NCBI GenBank assembly: GCA_958426425.1
Contig: CATZYY010000001.1
Coordinates: forward strand, 1 to 64,000
Reading direction: 5' to 3'
DNA: 64,000 nucleotides
From: an uncultured Oscillospiraceae bacterium
Lineage (GTDB): Bacteria; Bacillota; Clostridia; Oscillospirales; Oscillospiraceae
Shown in pieces: positions 24,696 to 33,649 of this stretch (its first letter is position 1; the number at the start of each line of letters is the position of its first letter). The notes under the pieces were generated by a model. The model worked only from the letters and a program-made list of their open reading frames with translations. It was not told the origin of the DNA and searched no databases. Made by a program: the position numbers and the translations under genes.

Positions 24696-27600
24696 TCAGC
24701 CTTTGGCGTTGGCGTAAAACGCCTCGATCTCCGCCTGCTCCCGGCTCATGCCCTTTTCCTCGTACTGGGCGATGGACTTGAGCATCCGGTCATAGTCCCT
24801 GGGCATCACCTTTTTGAAACAGGGGATGTAGGACTTGAAGGCCGCCAGGATCTTCTTGCCCCGGGGAGAGCCGGTGGCGGCCACGTGGGCCTCGATCAGT
24901 GAGCGCAGCTCGGCGATGTCGTGGCTCTCCGTCAGGGTGTCGGTGAGCACCTGCTCCTTGTTCAGGCGCAGGTACAGGTCGTGGTGCTCGTCCAGCACGT
25001 AGGCGATGCCGCCCGACATGCCGGCGGCGAAGTTCTTGCCGGTAGGGCCCAGGATGACGCAGCGGCCGCCGGTCATATACTCGCAGCCGTGGTCGCCCAC
25101 GCCCTCCACCACCGCCACGGCGCCGGAGTTGCGGACGCAGAACCGCTCACCGGCCCGGCCGTTGATGAAGGCGGCGCCGGCGGTGGCGCCGTACAAGGCC
25201 ACGTTGCCCACGATGATGTTCTCACCGGGATCGAAGGCGGAGCCCTTGGGGGGATAGAGAATCAGTTTGCCGCCGGAGAGGCCCTTGCCGAAGCCGTCGT
25301 TGCAGTCGCCCTCCAGCTCCAGTGTCAGCCCCTTGGGGATGAAGGCGCCGAAGGACTGTCCGCCGCCGCCTTTGCAGGAGATCACATAGGTGTCGTCCGG
25401 CAGGCTGTCTCCCCGCTGCCGGGTGATCTCGGAGCCGAACAGGGTGCCGAAGGACCGGTCCGTGGAGGAGACCTCCACGCTGAGGTGGCCCGGCTTTCCG
25501 GATTTCAGGGCCCGGCTCAGCTTCTCCAGCAGCACCCGCATGTCGGCGGTGCGCTCCAGGTGGAAGTCGTAGGCGTCCTGGGGGTTGAAGTGGGGCACGT
25601 GGTCTCCCCAGGGGTTTTGCAGCAGGGCGCTGAGATCCAGGGTCTCCGCCCGGTGGGTCACCAGCTTTTCCCGGACCTGCAGCAGATCACTGCGGCCCAC
25701 CAGCTCCTCCACGGTGCGAATGCCCAGTTTCGCCATATACTCCCGCAGCTCCTGGGCCACGAAGGTCATGAAGTTGATGACATGTTCCGGCTTTCCCGCA
25801 AAGCGCTTGCGCAGCTGGGGGTTCTGGGTGGCAATGCCGGCGGGGCAGGTGTCCAGGTTGCACACCCGCATCATGCAGCAGCCCATGGCAACCAGGGGGG
25901 CCGTGGCAAAGCCGAATTCCTCGGCGCCCAGCATGCAGGCGATGGCCACGTCCCGGCCGGTCATGAGCTTGCCGTCGGCCTCCAGCACCACCTGGGTCCG
26001 CAGACCGTTTTGCAGCAGCGTCTGGTGGGCCTCCGCCACGCCCAGCTCCCAGGGCAGGCCCGCCCCGGAGATGGAGTTGCGGGGGGCGGCGCCGGTGCCG
26101 CCGTCGTGGCCGGAGATCAGCACCACCTGGGCGCCCGCCTTGGCAACGCCCGCGGCGATGGTGCCCACGCCCGCCTCGCTGACCAGCTTCACGCTGATCC
26201 GGGCGCGGCGGTTGGCGTTTTTCATGTCGTAGATCAGTTGGGCCAGATCCTCGATGGAGTAGATGTCGTGGTGAGGCGGGGGAGAGATCAGGCTGACGCC
26301 GGGGGTGGAGTACCGGGTCTTGGCGATCCAGGGATAGACCTTTTTCCCCGGCAGGTGTCCGCCCTCGCCGGGCTTGGCGCCCTGGGCCATTTTGATCTGG
26401 ATTTCCTGGGCGCTGCACAGGTACTCGCTGGTGACGCCGAAGCGGCCGGAGGCCACCTGCTTGATGGCGGAGCACCGCTCGTCGCCCAGCCGCTCCCGGG
26501 CCTCGCCGCCCTCGCCGGAGTTGGACTTGCCGCCGATGCGGTTCATGGCGATGGCCATGCACTCGTGGGCCTCCTGGGAGATGGAGCCGTAGCTCATGGC
26601 GCCGGTTTTGAACCGGCGGACAATGGATTCCACCGGCTCCACCTCGTCGATGGGAATGCCGCCGTTTTCATCGAATCGGAAACCCAGGACCCCCCGCAGG
26701 GTGTGGGGCTTGTCGGAGGCGTCCACCAGGGCGGTGTACGCCTTGAAAGTCTCATAGCTTCCCTCCCGGGCCGCCTTTTGCAGCAGCAGAATGGTCCGGG
26801 GGCTGTACATGTGGTCCTCCTTGTCGGGGCCGGAGCGCAGCTTGTAGGACCCGGTGGAGTCCAGGGTGGAGTCGTAGCCCAGGCCCAGGGGATCGAAGGC
26901 CTGGTTGTGGTTCCACTCCACGCCCTCCTCGATCTCCGTGAGGCCGATGCCCTCCACCCGGCTGACGGTGTTGGTGAAGTACTTGTCCACCACATCCCGG
27001 TTGATGCCCACGCACTCGAAGATCTGGGCGGACTGGTAGGACTGGATGGTGGAGATGCCCATTTTGGAGGCGATCTTCACAATGCCGTGGAGGATGGCCC
27101 GGTTGTAGTCGTCCACCGCCGCCACCGGGTCCTTGTCCAGCAGGCCCATGGAGATCAGCTCCTCCACGCACTCCTGGGCAAGGTAGGGGTTGATGGCTTG
27201 GGCGCCGTAGCCCAGGAGGGTGGCGAAGTGGTGCACATCCCGGGGTTCGGCGCTCTCCAGGATCATGGACACGGCGGTGCGCTTCTTGGTGCGCACCAGA
27301 TACTGCTCCAGGGCGCTGACCGCCAGCAGGGAGGGGATGGCCACGTGGTTTTCATCCACGCCCCGGTCCGAGAGGATCAGGATGTTGGCGCCCTTCTTGT
27401 AGGCACGGTCCACGTTGACAAACAGCCGGTCCAGGGCGTTTTCCAGGGGGGAGCCCTTGTAATAGAGCAGGGAGATGGTCTCCACATGGAAGCCGGGCCG
27501 GTCCATATACCGGATCTTCATCAGGTCCACGGAGGTGAGAATGGGGTTGTGGATCTGGAGCACCGTGCAGTTTTCCGGCCGCTCCTCCAGCAAATTGCCG

Positions 27601-29225
27601 CCGGAGCCCACATAGACGGTGGTATCGGTGACGATCTCCTCCCGGATGGCGTCCATGGGGGGATTGGTCACCTGGGCAAAGAGCTGCTTGAAGTAGTTGA
27701 ACAGGGGCTGATGGTGCTCGCTGAGCACCGCCAGCGGCGTGTCCACGCCCATGGCGGAGGTGGGCTCCGCCCCGTCCCGGGCCATGGGGAGGATGGAGTC
27801 CTTCACTTCTTCATAGGTGTAGCCGAAGGCCTTGTACAGCCGGTCCCGCAGCTCCTGGGAGTGGCGTTCCACCCGCCGGTTGGGGATGGGCAGGTCCTTC
27901 AGGTACACCAGATGGGCGTCCAGCCACTCGCCGTAGGGCTGCCGGGCGGCGCAGTGGTTTTTGACCTCCTCATCCTCCAGAAGGCGCCCCTGCCCCAGGT
28001 CCGCCAGCAGCATCTTGCCGGGCTGGAGCCGGGACTTTTTCACAATGGACTCCGGCGGCAGGTCCAGCACGCCTACCTCTGAGGACAGGATCAGCCGGTC
28101 CTCCTTTGTCAGATACCACCGGCAGGGCCGCAGGCCGTTGCGGTCCAGCACGGCGCCCACGGTGTCGCCGTCGGAGAAGACGATGGCCGCCGGGCCGTCC
28201 CAGGGCTCCATCATGGTGGCGTAGTAGTGATAGAAGTCCCGCTTCTCCCGCTCCATCCGGCGGTCGTTTGCCCAGGGCTCGGGAATGCACATCATCACCG
28301 CCCGGGGCAGCTCGATTCCGTTCATCAGCAAAAATTCCAGGGTGTTGTCCAGCATGGAGGAGTCGGACCCGCTCTGGTCCACCACCGGCAGGATCTTGTC
28401 CATATCCTCCTCCAGAATGGGGGAGTGCATGGTCTCCTCCCGGGCCAGCATCCGGTCCACGTTGCCCCGGATGGTGTTGATCTCGCCGTTGTGGAGGATA
28501 TAGCGGTTGGGATGGGCCCGCTCCCAGCTGGGGTTGGTGTTGGTGGAGAAGCGGGAGTGGACCAGGGCCAGGGCGCTTTCGCAGTCCGGGTCAGTCAGGT
28601 CGGCGTAAAACCGGCGCAGCTGCCCCACCAGAAACATGCCCTTGTAGACGATGGTCCGGCTGGAGAAGGAGGGGATATAGGTGTTGACGTTGGACTGCTC
28701 GAATACCCGCCGGGCAACAAACAGCTTGCGGTCAAAGTCCAGCCCCTGGGCGCAGTCCGCCGGGCGCTTTACAAAGCACTGAAAAATGCTGGGCATACAG
28801 TCCAGAGCCCGCTGACCCAGCACCTCCGGGTGGGTGGGCACCTGCCGCCAGCCCAAAAATTCCATGCCCTCCTTGGCCACGATGATCTCCAGCATCTTCT
28901 GGGCCTGGGCCCGCTTCAGCGGGTCCGTGGGGAAGAAGAACATGCCCACGCCGTAGTCCCGGGGGCCGCCCAGGGCGATGCCCGCCTCCTGGGCGGCGCG
29001 GACCATCAGCTTGTGGGGAATCTGCATCATCAATCCCACGCCGTCGCCGGTCTCGCCGGAGGCGTCCTTGCCTGCCCGGTGCTCCAGCTTCTCCACGATT
29101 TTCAGCGCGTCGTCCACCACGCCGTAGGAGCGGCGGCCCTTCAGGTCCACCACCGCGCCGATGCCGCAGGCGTCGTGCTCAAAGCGGGGGTCGTACAGGG
29201 GATAGGTGTAGTTTGGTTCCGCCAT
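24696..29225 (-). CDS. gltB: Glutamate synthase large subunit
   Basis: A 1509-residue alpha subunit of glutamate synthase. The N-terminal glutaminase domain starts at Cys20 (DACGIG) after a 19-residue propeptide that is normally cleaved. It is followed by the central domain, the FMN-binding synthase domain, a [3Fe-4S] cysteine cluster (CCMMRVCNLDTCPAG) and the C-terminal GXGXG beta-helix domain (FGKGLSGGKL and VGDHGCEYMTGG). Length is full. Upstream is the ANTAR regulator, 61 bases away, and downstream is gltD, giving a glnA-ANTAR-gltB-gltD order for ammonia assimilation. Confidence 0.96.
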   Translation of the reverse strand: MAEPNYTYPLYDPRFEHDACGIGAVVDLKGRRSYGVVDDALKIVEKLEHRAGKDASGETGDGVGLMMQIPHKLMVRAAQEAGIALGGPRDYGVGMFFFPTDPLKRAQAQKMLEIIVAKEGMEFLGWRQVPTHPEVLGQRALDCMPSIFQCFVKRPADCAQGLDFDRKLFVARRVFEQSNVNTYIPSFSSRTIVYKGMFLVGQLRRFYADLTDPDCESALALVHSRFSTNTNPSWERAHPNRYILHNGEINTIRGNVDRMLAREETMHSPILEEDMDKILPVVDQSGSDSSMLDNTLEFLLMNGIELPRAVMMCIPEPWANDRRMEREKRDFYHYYATMMEPWDGPAAIVFSDGDTVGAVLDRNGLRPCRWYLTKEDRLILSSEVGVLDLPPESIVKKSRLQPGKMLLADLGQGRLLEDEEVKNHCAARQPYGEWLDAHLVYLKDLPIPNRRVERHSQELRDRLYKAFGYTYEEVKDSILPMARDGAEPTSAMGVDTPLAVLSEHHQPLFNYFKQLFAQVTNPPMDAIREEIVTDTTVYVGSGGNLLEERPENCTVLQIHNPILTSVDLMKIRYMDRPGFHVETISLLYYKGSPLENALDRLFVNVDRAYKKGANILILSDRGVDENHVAIPSLLAVSALEQYLVRTKKRTAVSMILESAEPRDVHHFATLLGYGAQAINPYLAQECVEELISMGLLDKDPVAAVDDYNRAILHGIVKIASKMGISTIQSYQSAQIFECVGINRDVVDKYFTNTVSRVEGIGLTEIEEGVEWNHNQAFDPLGLGYDSTLDSTGSYKLRSGPDKEDHMYSPRTILLLQKAAREGSYETFKAYTALVDASDKPHTLRGVLGFRFDENGGIPIDEVEPVESIVRRFKTGAMSYGSISQEAHECMAIAMNRIGGKSNSGEGGEARERLGDERCSAIKQVASGRFGVTSEYLCSAQEIQIKMAQGAKPGEGGHLPGKKVYPWIAKTRYSTPGVSLISPPPHHDIYSIEDLAQLIYDMKNANRRARISVKLVSEAGVGTIAAGVAKAGAQVVLISGHDGGTGAAPRNSISGAGLPWELGVAEAHQTLLQNGLRTQVVLEADGKLMTGRDVAIACMLGAEEFGFATAPLVAMGCCMMRVCNLDTCPAGIATQNPQLRKRFAGKPEHVINFMTFVAQELREYMAKLGIRTVEELVGRSDLLQVREKLVTHRAETLDLSALLQNPWGDHVPHFNPQDAYDFHLERTADMRVLLEKLSRALKSGKPGHLSVEVSSTDRSFGTLFGSEITRQRGDSLPDDTYVISCKGGGGQSFGAFIPKGLTLELEGDCNDGFGKGLSGGKLILYPPKGSAFDPGENIIVGNVALYGATAGAAFINGRAGERFCVRNSGAVAVVEGVGDHGCEYMTGGRCVILGPTGKNFAAGMSGGIAYVLDEHHDLYLRLNKEQVLTDTLTESHDIAELRSLIEAHVAATGSPRGKKILAAFKSYIPCFKKVMPRDYDRMLKSIAQYEEKGMSREQAEIEAFYANAKG

Positions 29226-29286
29226 TGGAACCCCTCCATTCTCTTATGGTTGTTTTCGCGGAATACCGCGGGAAAGTCCCGGCCCC

Positions 29287-29826
29287 TCAGCGGGTATAGG
29301 TCTCGATGACCAGCCGGGCGGTCTGCTCCAGCCGCAGCCCCGCGTCCATGCTGCGCTTTTGCAAAAAGCGATGGGCTTCCGCCTCGCTCATGCGGTTGAC
29401 GTCCATTAACAGCTCCTTGGCCCGGCGGATCAGCCGTTGGTCCTCCTCCTGCCGCTGGGGCGGGGAGCGGCGGGCGTGTTCCCGCCGCTGCCGCAGGAGC
29501 GTGTCCACTGAGGCGTACAGGTCCGCCCTGGATGCCGGGACGGACAGCTTGTAAAGGCCATCTCCCTGACAGAGGTCCAGGTTGGCGGCGGAGGCGATTA
29601 CCAGCACTCCGGTCTCCGGCCCCAGGTCCGCGGACAGCTGGGCGGCGGTCATGTCCCGCAGACGAAAGCCGCAGACCACGGCGGCGCCCTCCAGCTTGCG
29701 GACCGCCCGGATGACCTCGGCGCCGGAGAAACAGCAGCCCGCCACGGCGTAGCCCCCGGCCTCCAGCAGCCGCAGGATGCGGCGCTGGGCATCCTCGTGG
29801 GCGAAGGCGATCACGATCCGATCCAT
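29287..29826 (-). CDS. ANTAR-domain response regulator (nitrogen operon)
   Basis: A 179-residue regulator. The first ~115 residues form a receiver-like domain without a clear phospho-acceptor aspartate (VVCGFRLRDMTAA at the usual site). The last ~60 residues form an ANTAR domain (RRAKELLMDVNRMSEAEAHRFLQKRSMDAG), a three-helix RNA-binding fold that prevents transcription termination by binding two-hairpin RNA motifs. ATG 29826 is used over GTG 29835 because the AGGGGG ribosome site directly abuts the latter. It lies between glnA and gltB, and leader terminators occur before glnA and amt, so antitermination of these genes is a reasonable model. Confidence 0.85.
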   Translation of the reverse strand: MDRIVIAFAHEDAQRRILRLLEAGGYAVAGCCFSGAEVIRAVRKLEGAAVVCGFRLRDMTAAQLSADLGPETGVLVIASAANLDLCQGDGLYKLSVPASRADLYASVDTLLRQRREHARRSPPQRQEEDQRLIRRAKELLMDVNRMSEAEAHRFLQKRSMDAGLRLEQTARLVIETYTR

Positions 29827-29874
29827 GCGCCGCACCCCCTTTCCATGTTTCCGCGGCCGTATCGGCCGACGGGA

Positions 29875-31206
29875 TCAATAGGTCACCAGGTATTTCTCCA
29901 CTTCCCACTGGGAGACCTGGGAGCGGTACTCCTCCCACTCCCGCCGCTTGCCGGTGAGGTACTGGGCGGTCACATGAGGGCCCAGGGCGTCGGTGATGGC
30001 GGCGTCGGCCTCCAGGGCCCGCAGGGCGGCCTCCAGGCAATCCGGCAGCAGGGGCACCCCCTGGGCCGCCAGGGCGGCGGGGGACATCTCATAGAGGTTC
30101 TCCGTGATCTCCGGCGGCGGCGTCAGCCCCCGGCGGATGCCGTCCAGGCCCGCCGTCAGGCAGGCGGCGAAGGTCAGATAGGGATTGCAGGCGGGGTCGG
30201 GACTGCGCAGCTCCACCCGGGTCCCCTGCCCCCGGGGAGTGGGAATGCGGATCAGGGCGGAACGGTTGCCGGTGGACCATGCCACACAGTTGGGGGCTTC
30301 ATACCCCGGCACTAGCCGCTTGTAGGAGTTGACCAGGGGATTGGTCAGGGCGCAGAAGCCTGACACATGCTCCAGCAGCCCGGCGATGAACTGATAGGCC
30401 AGGGGAGACAGCTGCCGGGGGTCCGTCTCATCATAAAAGGCGTTCTTCCCCTCCCGGAACAGCGACATGTTCACATGCATGCCGCTGCCGGCCACGCCGG
30501 AGACGGGCTTGGGCATGAAAGTGGCGTGAAGGCCGTTTTTCTGGGCCAAGGTCTTCACCGCCAGCTTGAAGGTCATGATGTTGTCGGCGGCGCGAAGGGC
30601 GTCGGTATATTTAAAGTCGATCTCGTGCTGCCCGGCGGCCACCTCGTGGTGGCTGGCCTCGATCTCAAAGCCCATCTCCTCCAGGCACAGGCAGATCTCC
30701 CGGCGGGTGGACTCCCCGTGGTCCAGGGGACCCAGGTCAAAGTACCCGGCCTCGTCGCTGGTGCGGGTGGTGGGGCGGCCGTCCTCGTCGGTCTGGAACA
30801 GGAAGAACTCCAGCTCCGGCCCGGCGTTGAAGGTGAAGCCCATGTCCTCCGCCTGCCGTATGGCCTGCTTGAGCACGTTCCGGGGGTCGCCCACGAAGGC
30901 CGAGCCGTCGGGATTGCACACGTCGCAGATCAGCCGGGCCACCTTGCCGTACTGGGGCCGCCAGGGCAGCACCGCAAAGGTGTCCAGGTCCGGCCGCAGG
31001 TACTGGTCGGACTCCTCCACCCGGACAAAGCCCTCAATGGAGCTGCCGTCCATCATGATCTCCCCGTCCAGCGCCCGCTGGATTTGAGACGCGGTGATGG
31101 CCACGTTTTTCATCTGTCCGAAGATATCGGTAAACTGCATGCGGATAAACTGGATGTCCTCCTCCCGGACCAGGCGGAGGATATCCTCCCGGGTGTATCT
31201 GCCCAT
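29875..31206 (-). CDS. glnA: Glutamine synthetase, type I
   Basis: A 443-residue GSI enzyme that forms glutamine from glutamate, ammonia and ATP. Seen are the N-terminal beta-grasp with FTDIFGQMKN and DGSSIEGFVR, the metal motif EVAAGQHEIDF, the KPVSGVAGSGMHVNMS region and the latch PGYEAPNCVAWS. No adenylylation-type C-terminal insertion is apparent; length fits the feedback-regulated Firmicute GSI-alpha class. AAAGGAG precedes the ATG. It is first gene of the glnA-ANTAR-gltB-gltD run. Confidence 0.96.
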   Translation of the reverse strand: MGRYTREDILRLVREEDIQFIRMQFTDIFGQMKNVAITASQIQRALDGEIMMDGSSIEGFVRVEESDQYLRPDLDTFAVLPWRPQYGKVARLICDVCNPDGSAFVGDPRNVLKQAIRQAEDMGFTFNAGPELEFFLFQTDEDGRPTTRTSDEAGYFDLGPLDHGESTRREICLCLEEMGFEIEASHHEVAAGQHEIDFKYTDALRAADNIMTFKLAVKTLAQKNGLHATFMPKPVSGVAGSGMHVNMSLFREGKNAFYDETDPRQLSPLAYQFIAGLLEHVSGFCALTNPLVNSYKRLVPGYEAPNCVAWSTGNRSALIRIPTPRGQGTRVELRSPDPACNPYLTFAACLTAGLDGIRRGLTPPPEITENLYEMSPAALAAQGVPLLPDCLEAALRALEADAAITDALGPHVTAQYLTGKRREWEEYRSQVSQWEVEKYLVTY

Positions 31207-31272
31207 GGCTGTGTGCTCCTTTCATTGGCGGCGAGCCGAATCATTTAACGCATTAAAGCGGTATATATTTGG

Positions 31273-31322
31273 AAAAATAAAAAGAGAGCGCAACGGACCC
31301 TTAGGGGGGCCCCGTTGCTCTC
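31273..31322 (-). terminator. Leader terminator (attenuator) upstream of glnA
   Basis: On the minus strand GAGAGCAACGG (plus 31312-31322) pairs with plus 31284-31296, with a two-base bulge and further inner pairs. TTTTTATTTTT follows (plus 31273-31283). It lies between a consensus promoter and the glnA ribosome site, with no gene between, so it should stop most transcripts unless antiterminated. Confidence 0.8.
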
Positions 31323-31333
31323 CCTTGGGCAGG

Positions 31334-31363
31334 ATTATACCGTTGAAAAGCCCGCCCTGTCAA
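31334..31363 (-). promoter_or_regulatory. glnA promoter
   Basis: On the minus strand a perfect TTGACA (plus 31358-31363), an 18-base spacer and a perfect TATAAT (plus 31334-31339). The predicted start is around 31327, immediately before the terminator hairpin. Confidence 0.85.
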
Positions 31364-31486
31364 CGTTTTCCACGGCTTCAGGGCGGGCGGGGGTTGGATT
31401 TTATGGGTTTTTCTAAAATGGGAGGGAACAGAAAAAACACCTTTGTGCAATTTTCCACAGGGAATTTTGTTCTCGAACAGAAAACA

Positions 31487-32503
31487 TTACTTCTCCGTGG
31501 AGAGACAGACCGCGTGGCAGATGCCGGGGATGGACTCCCCCTGACAGGCGGAGATGGGGGAGAGCAGGGCCCCGGTGGGGGCAAAGAGCACCCGGCGCCA
31601 CCGCCCCGCGCGCATGCCGGAGAGTAGGTAGCCGTTGAGCACCGACGCCGAGCAGCCGCAGCCGGAGGCGCCGGCGTGCATGTCCTGCTGCTTTCGGTCA
31701 TAGAGCAGCAGCCCGCAGTCCTGAAAGTGGGGGCCCATGTCGATGCCGTCCCGGGTAAAGAAGTCCCGGACGATGGCGTGGCCAAGTTCGCCCAGGTCTC
31801 CGGTGACGATGAGATCAAAGTCCTTGGGGCCGGTGCCGGTGTCGCGGAAGAAGGCAGAGAGGGTGTCGTAGGCGGCAGGGGCCATGGCGGCGCCCATGTT
31901 GTTGGCGTCGGGGATGCCCTTGTCCACAATGCGGCCGCAGGTGACGTGGGTGACGTAGGGGCCCGGCCCCTCCCGGTCCAGGATGGTGCAGCCGGCGGCA
32001 GTGGCGGTCCACTGGGCGGTGGGAGGCCGCTGGTTGCCGTAGGGTACCGGCATCCGGTACTGCCGCTCGGCGGTGCAGTAGTGGGAGGAGGTCATGGCGG
32101 CGCAGCGGCGGGCAAAGCCGCCGTCGATCAGCATGGCCGCCAGAGACAGGGATTCGCCCATGGTGGAGCAGGCGCCGTAGAGGCCAAAGAAGGGGATGCC
32201 GAAGTCCCGCAGGCCGAAGGAGGAGCCGATGCACTGGTTCAAGAGGTCTCCCGCCAGTACGTAGTCCAGGTCCTCCGGTTTCAGCTGCGCCTTCTCCAGG
32301 GCCTGCCGCAGCACCGCCTGCTGCATGGCGGACTCCGCCTTCTCCCAGGTTTTCTCTCCAAAGAAGGAGTCCTGCTCCAGTCGGTCGAAGTGGTCCGCCA
32401 AGGGGCCCTTGCCCTCAAATTTTCCCCCGATGTTGGAGAAGGCCAGCACGGAGGGGGGGTGGGCCAGGGCCACGGTCCGGCTGCCCAGGCGTTTTTCATT
32501 CAT
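31487..32503 (-). CDS. spoVAD: Stage V sporulation protein AD
   Basis: A 338-residue thiolase-fold protein that binds dipicolinic acid as part of the SpoVA machinery on the spore inner membrane. Family segments include AGDLLNQCIGSSFGLRD, FGLYGACSTMGESL and the late GASGCGCSASVLNGYLL. Length is normal. It is separated from spoVAE in this window. The gene upstream is a zinc-ribbon protein ending at its own terminator, so spoVAD is probably transcribed alone. Confidence 0.93.
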   Translation of the reverse strand: MNEKRLGSRTVALAHPPSVLAFSNIGGKFEGKGPLADHFDRLEQDSFFGEKTWEKAESAMQQAVLRQALEKAQLKPEDLDYVLAGDLLNQCIGSSFGLRDFGIPFFGLYGACSTMGESLSLAAMLIDGGFARRCAAMTSSHYCTAERQYRMPVPYGNQRPPTAQWTATAAGCTILDREGPGPYVTHVTCGRIVDKGIPDANNMGAAMAPAAYDTLSAFFRDTGTGPKDFDLIVTGDLGELGHAIVRDFFTRDGIDMGPHFQDCGLLLYDRKQQDMHAGASGCGCSASVLNGYLLSGMRAGRWRRVLFAPTGALLSPISACQGESIPGICHAVCLSTEK

Positions 32504-32553
32504 GGTGTCGCCGCCTTTTCGTAAAAGTTTTCCATAGCTTGTCCAAAAGGCGG

Positions 32554-32585
32554 CAAAAATATAAAGCCCGGCTTTTGCCGGGCTT
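32554..32585 (-). terminator. Terminator after zinc-ribbon gene pair
   Basis: AAGCCCGGC at 32564-32572 pairs with GCCGGGCTT at 32577-32585 (loop TTTT). On the minus strand it is followed by TATATTTTTG. Confidence 0.75.
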
Positions 32586-32595
32586 CAGACAGTGC

Positions 32596-33030
32596 TCAAA
32601 GAGCGGGGGCTTCATCGTCATAGACGAAGGGGAGCTTGCAGGAATAGCACAGGTTCCGGTTGCCCTGCTGCCGCTTGCCGCAGCGGGGGCAGGAGATAAG
32701 CTCCCGGGTCCGGGTGGCGAACCGGGCGGGCTCGCCCGGCGGCGGAGGCGGGGAAGCGGGCGGCTGCACTGAGGCGGGTTCGGCCTCTGGGGCGGTCTGC
32801 GGTTTCTGGGCCTGCTCCAGCTGGGCAATCCGCTGCCGCAGGGCGGCGATCTCCTGATCCCGCTGGTACAGCTCCGCCTGCTCCGCGTTTCGGTCCGGCA
32901 GAAGCAGCAGCACCGCAAGGGCGATCACGGAGCCCAGAGCTCCCGCCAGAATGCAGAGCCCCAGGGAATATCCCTTGGAGCTGCCCAGTACGGCGCACAG
33001 AATAATCATTGCAATCCACAAAATAAGCAT
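32596..33030 (-). CDS. Membrane protein with C-terminal zinc ribbon (paralogue A)
   Basis: A 144-residue protein of unknown function. Two hydrophobic segments (about 1-17 and 25-45) anchor it in the membrane. A short coiled coil follows (about 50-75, LYQRDQEIAALRQRIAQLEQA), then a Pro-rich linker and a zinc ribbon (CPRCGKRQQGNRNLCYSC, two CxxC pairs). The same linker/zinc-ribbon tail occurs in the next gene upstream. GGAGG lies ten bases before the ATG. It is the second gene of a two-gene unit. Confidence 0.7.
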   Translation of the reverse strand: MLILWIAMIILCAVLGSSKGYSLGLCILAGALGSVIALAVLLLLPDRNAEQAELYQRDQEIAALRQRIAQLEQAQKPQTAPEAEPASVQPPASPPPPPGEPARFATRTRELISCPRCGKRQQGNRNLCYSCKLPFVYDDEAPAL

Positions 33031-33084
33031 GGAACAGGCACCTCCTGATTTTGCGAAAACTGCGGTGGACAGACTGCCCGCCTG

Positions 33085-33456
33085 TTATTCGTTTTCGTAT
33101 TGGAAGGGCAGGCCGCAGGCGTAGCAGAAGTTCCGGTCGCCCCGCTGACGCCGGCCGCACCGGGGACAGGCCACGGTCTCCAGGGTCCGAGCGGGGAAAC
33201 GGGCGGGGGTGTCCGGGGGCGGGGCCTCCGGCTGGGCCGGCATAGGCGGCAGAATGCCGCGCTCCGACAGAATTTTCTCCAGGGCCAGCAGCTGGTTTTC
33301 CAGCTCAGTGATGCGCTTTTTCAGGGACTGGATCTCCTTGTCCTGCCGCTGGTCCGTGGCGTAGGAGCTGTTGGCGGCAGATTCCAGTTCCTCCTGCTTG
33401 TCCAGCATCTCCGCGTGGAGAAACAGGTCCGGCTTCAGATACCAGGGAAAGCCCAC
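33085..33456 (-). CDS. Soluble coiled-coil zinc-ribbon protein (paralogue B)
   Basis: A 123-residue protein of unknown function starting at GTG 33456, which has GGAGG eight bases upstream; ATG candidates upstream overlap this site. It begins GFPWYLKPDLFLHAEML, then has a coiled coil (about 25-65), a Pro-rich linker and a zinc ribbon (CPRCGRRQRGDRNFCYAC). The tail is closely similar to paralogue A, but there is no membrane segment. The two genes probably form one transcript and arose by duplication. Confidence 0.7.
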   Translation of the reverse strand: MGFPWYLKPDLFLHAEMLDKQEELESAANSSYATDQRQDKEIQSLKKRITELENQLLALEKILSERGILPPMPAQPEAPPPDTPARFPARTLETVACPRCGRRQRGDRNFCYACGLPFQYENE

Positions 33457-33576
33457 GGCATTCGCCTCCTTCATCGTGCATTGCATACGTTGATTTTACC
33501 ACAGGAGGCGGAAGTTGAAAAGAACTTCCGGTCAGAGAAAAGAGGGTTAGGCCTCTCTAATGTTTCAAAATCCCCC

Positions 33577-33605
33577 TGTACATTCGGCCCGTTCCGTGGT
33601 ACAAT
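33577..33605 (+). promoter_or_regulatory. Promoter of the cysteine-rich protein gene
   Basis: TGTACA at 33577-33582, 17 bases and TACAAT at 33600-33605, 44 bases before the ATG. Confidence 0.55.
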
Positions 33606-33649
33606 TACCGCTTAATGAACAGATTCGGAAGGAACGGGAGGCGCGATAC

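Noticed and set aside
31467..31486. TGTTC-TC-GAACA inverted repeat resembling a LexA box near the spoVAD stop
   Set aside because: The arms are in the wrong order for the GAAC-N4-GTTC SOS box and it lies at a gene end, not a promoter.
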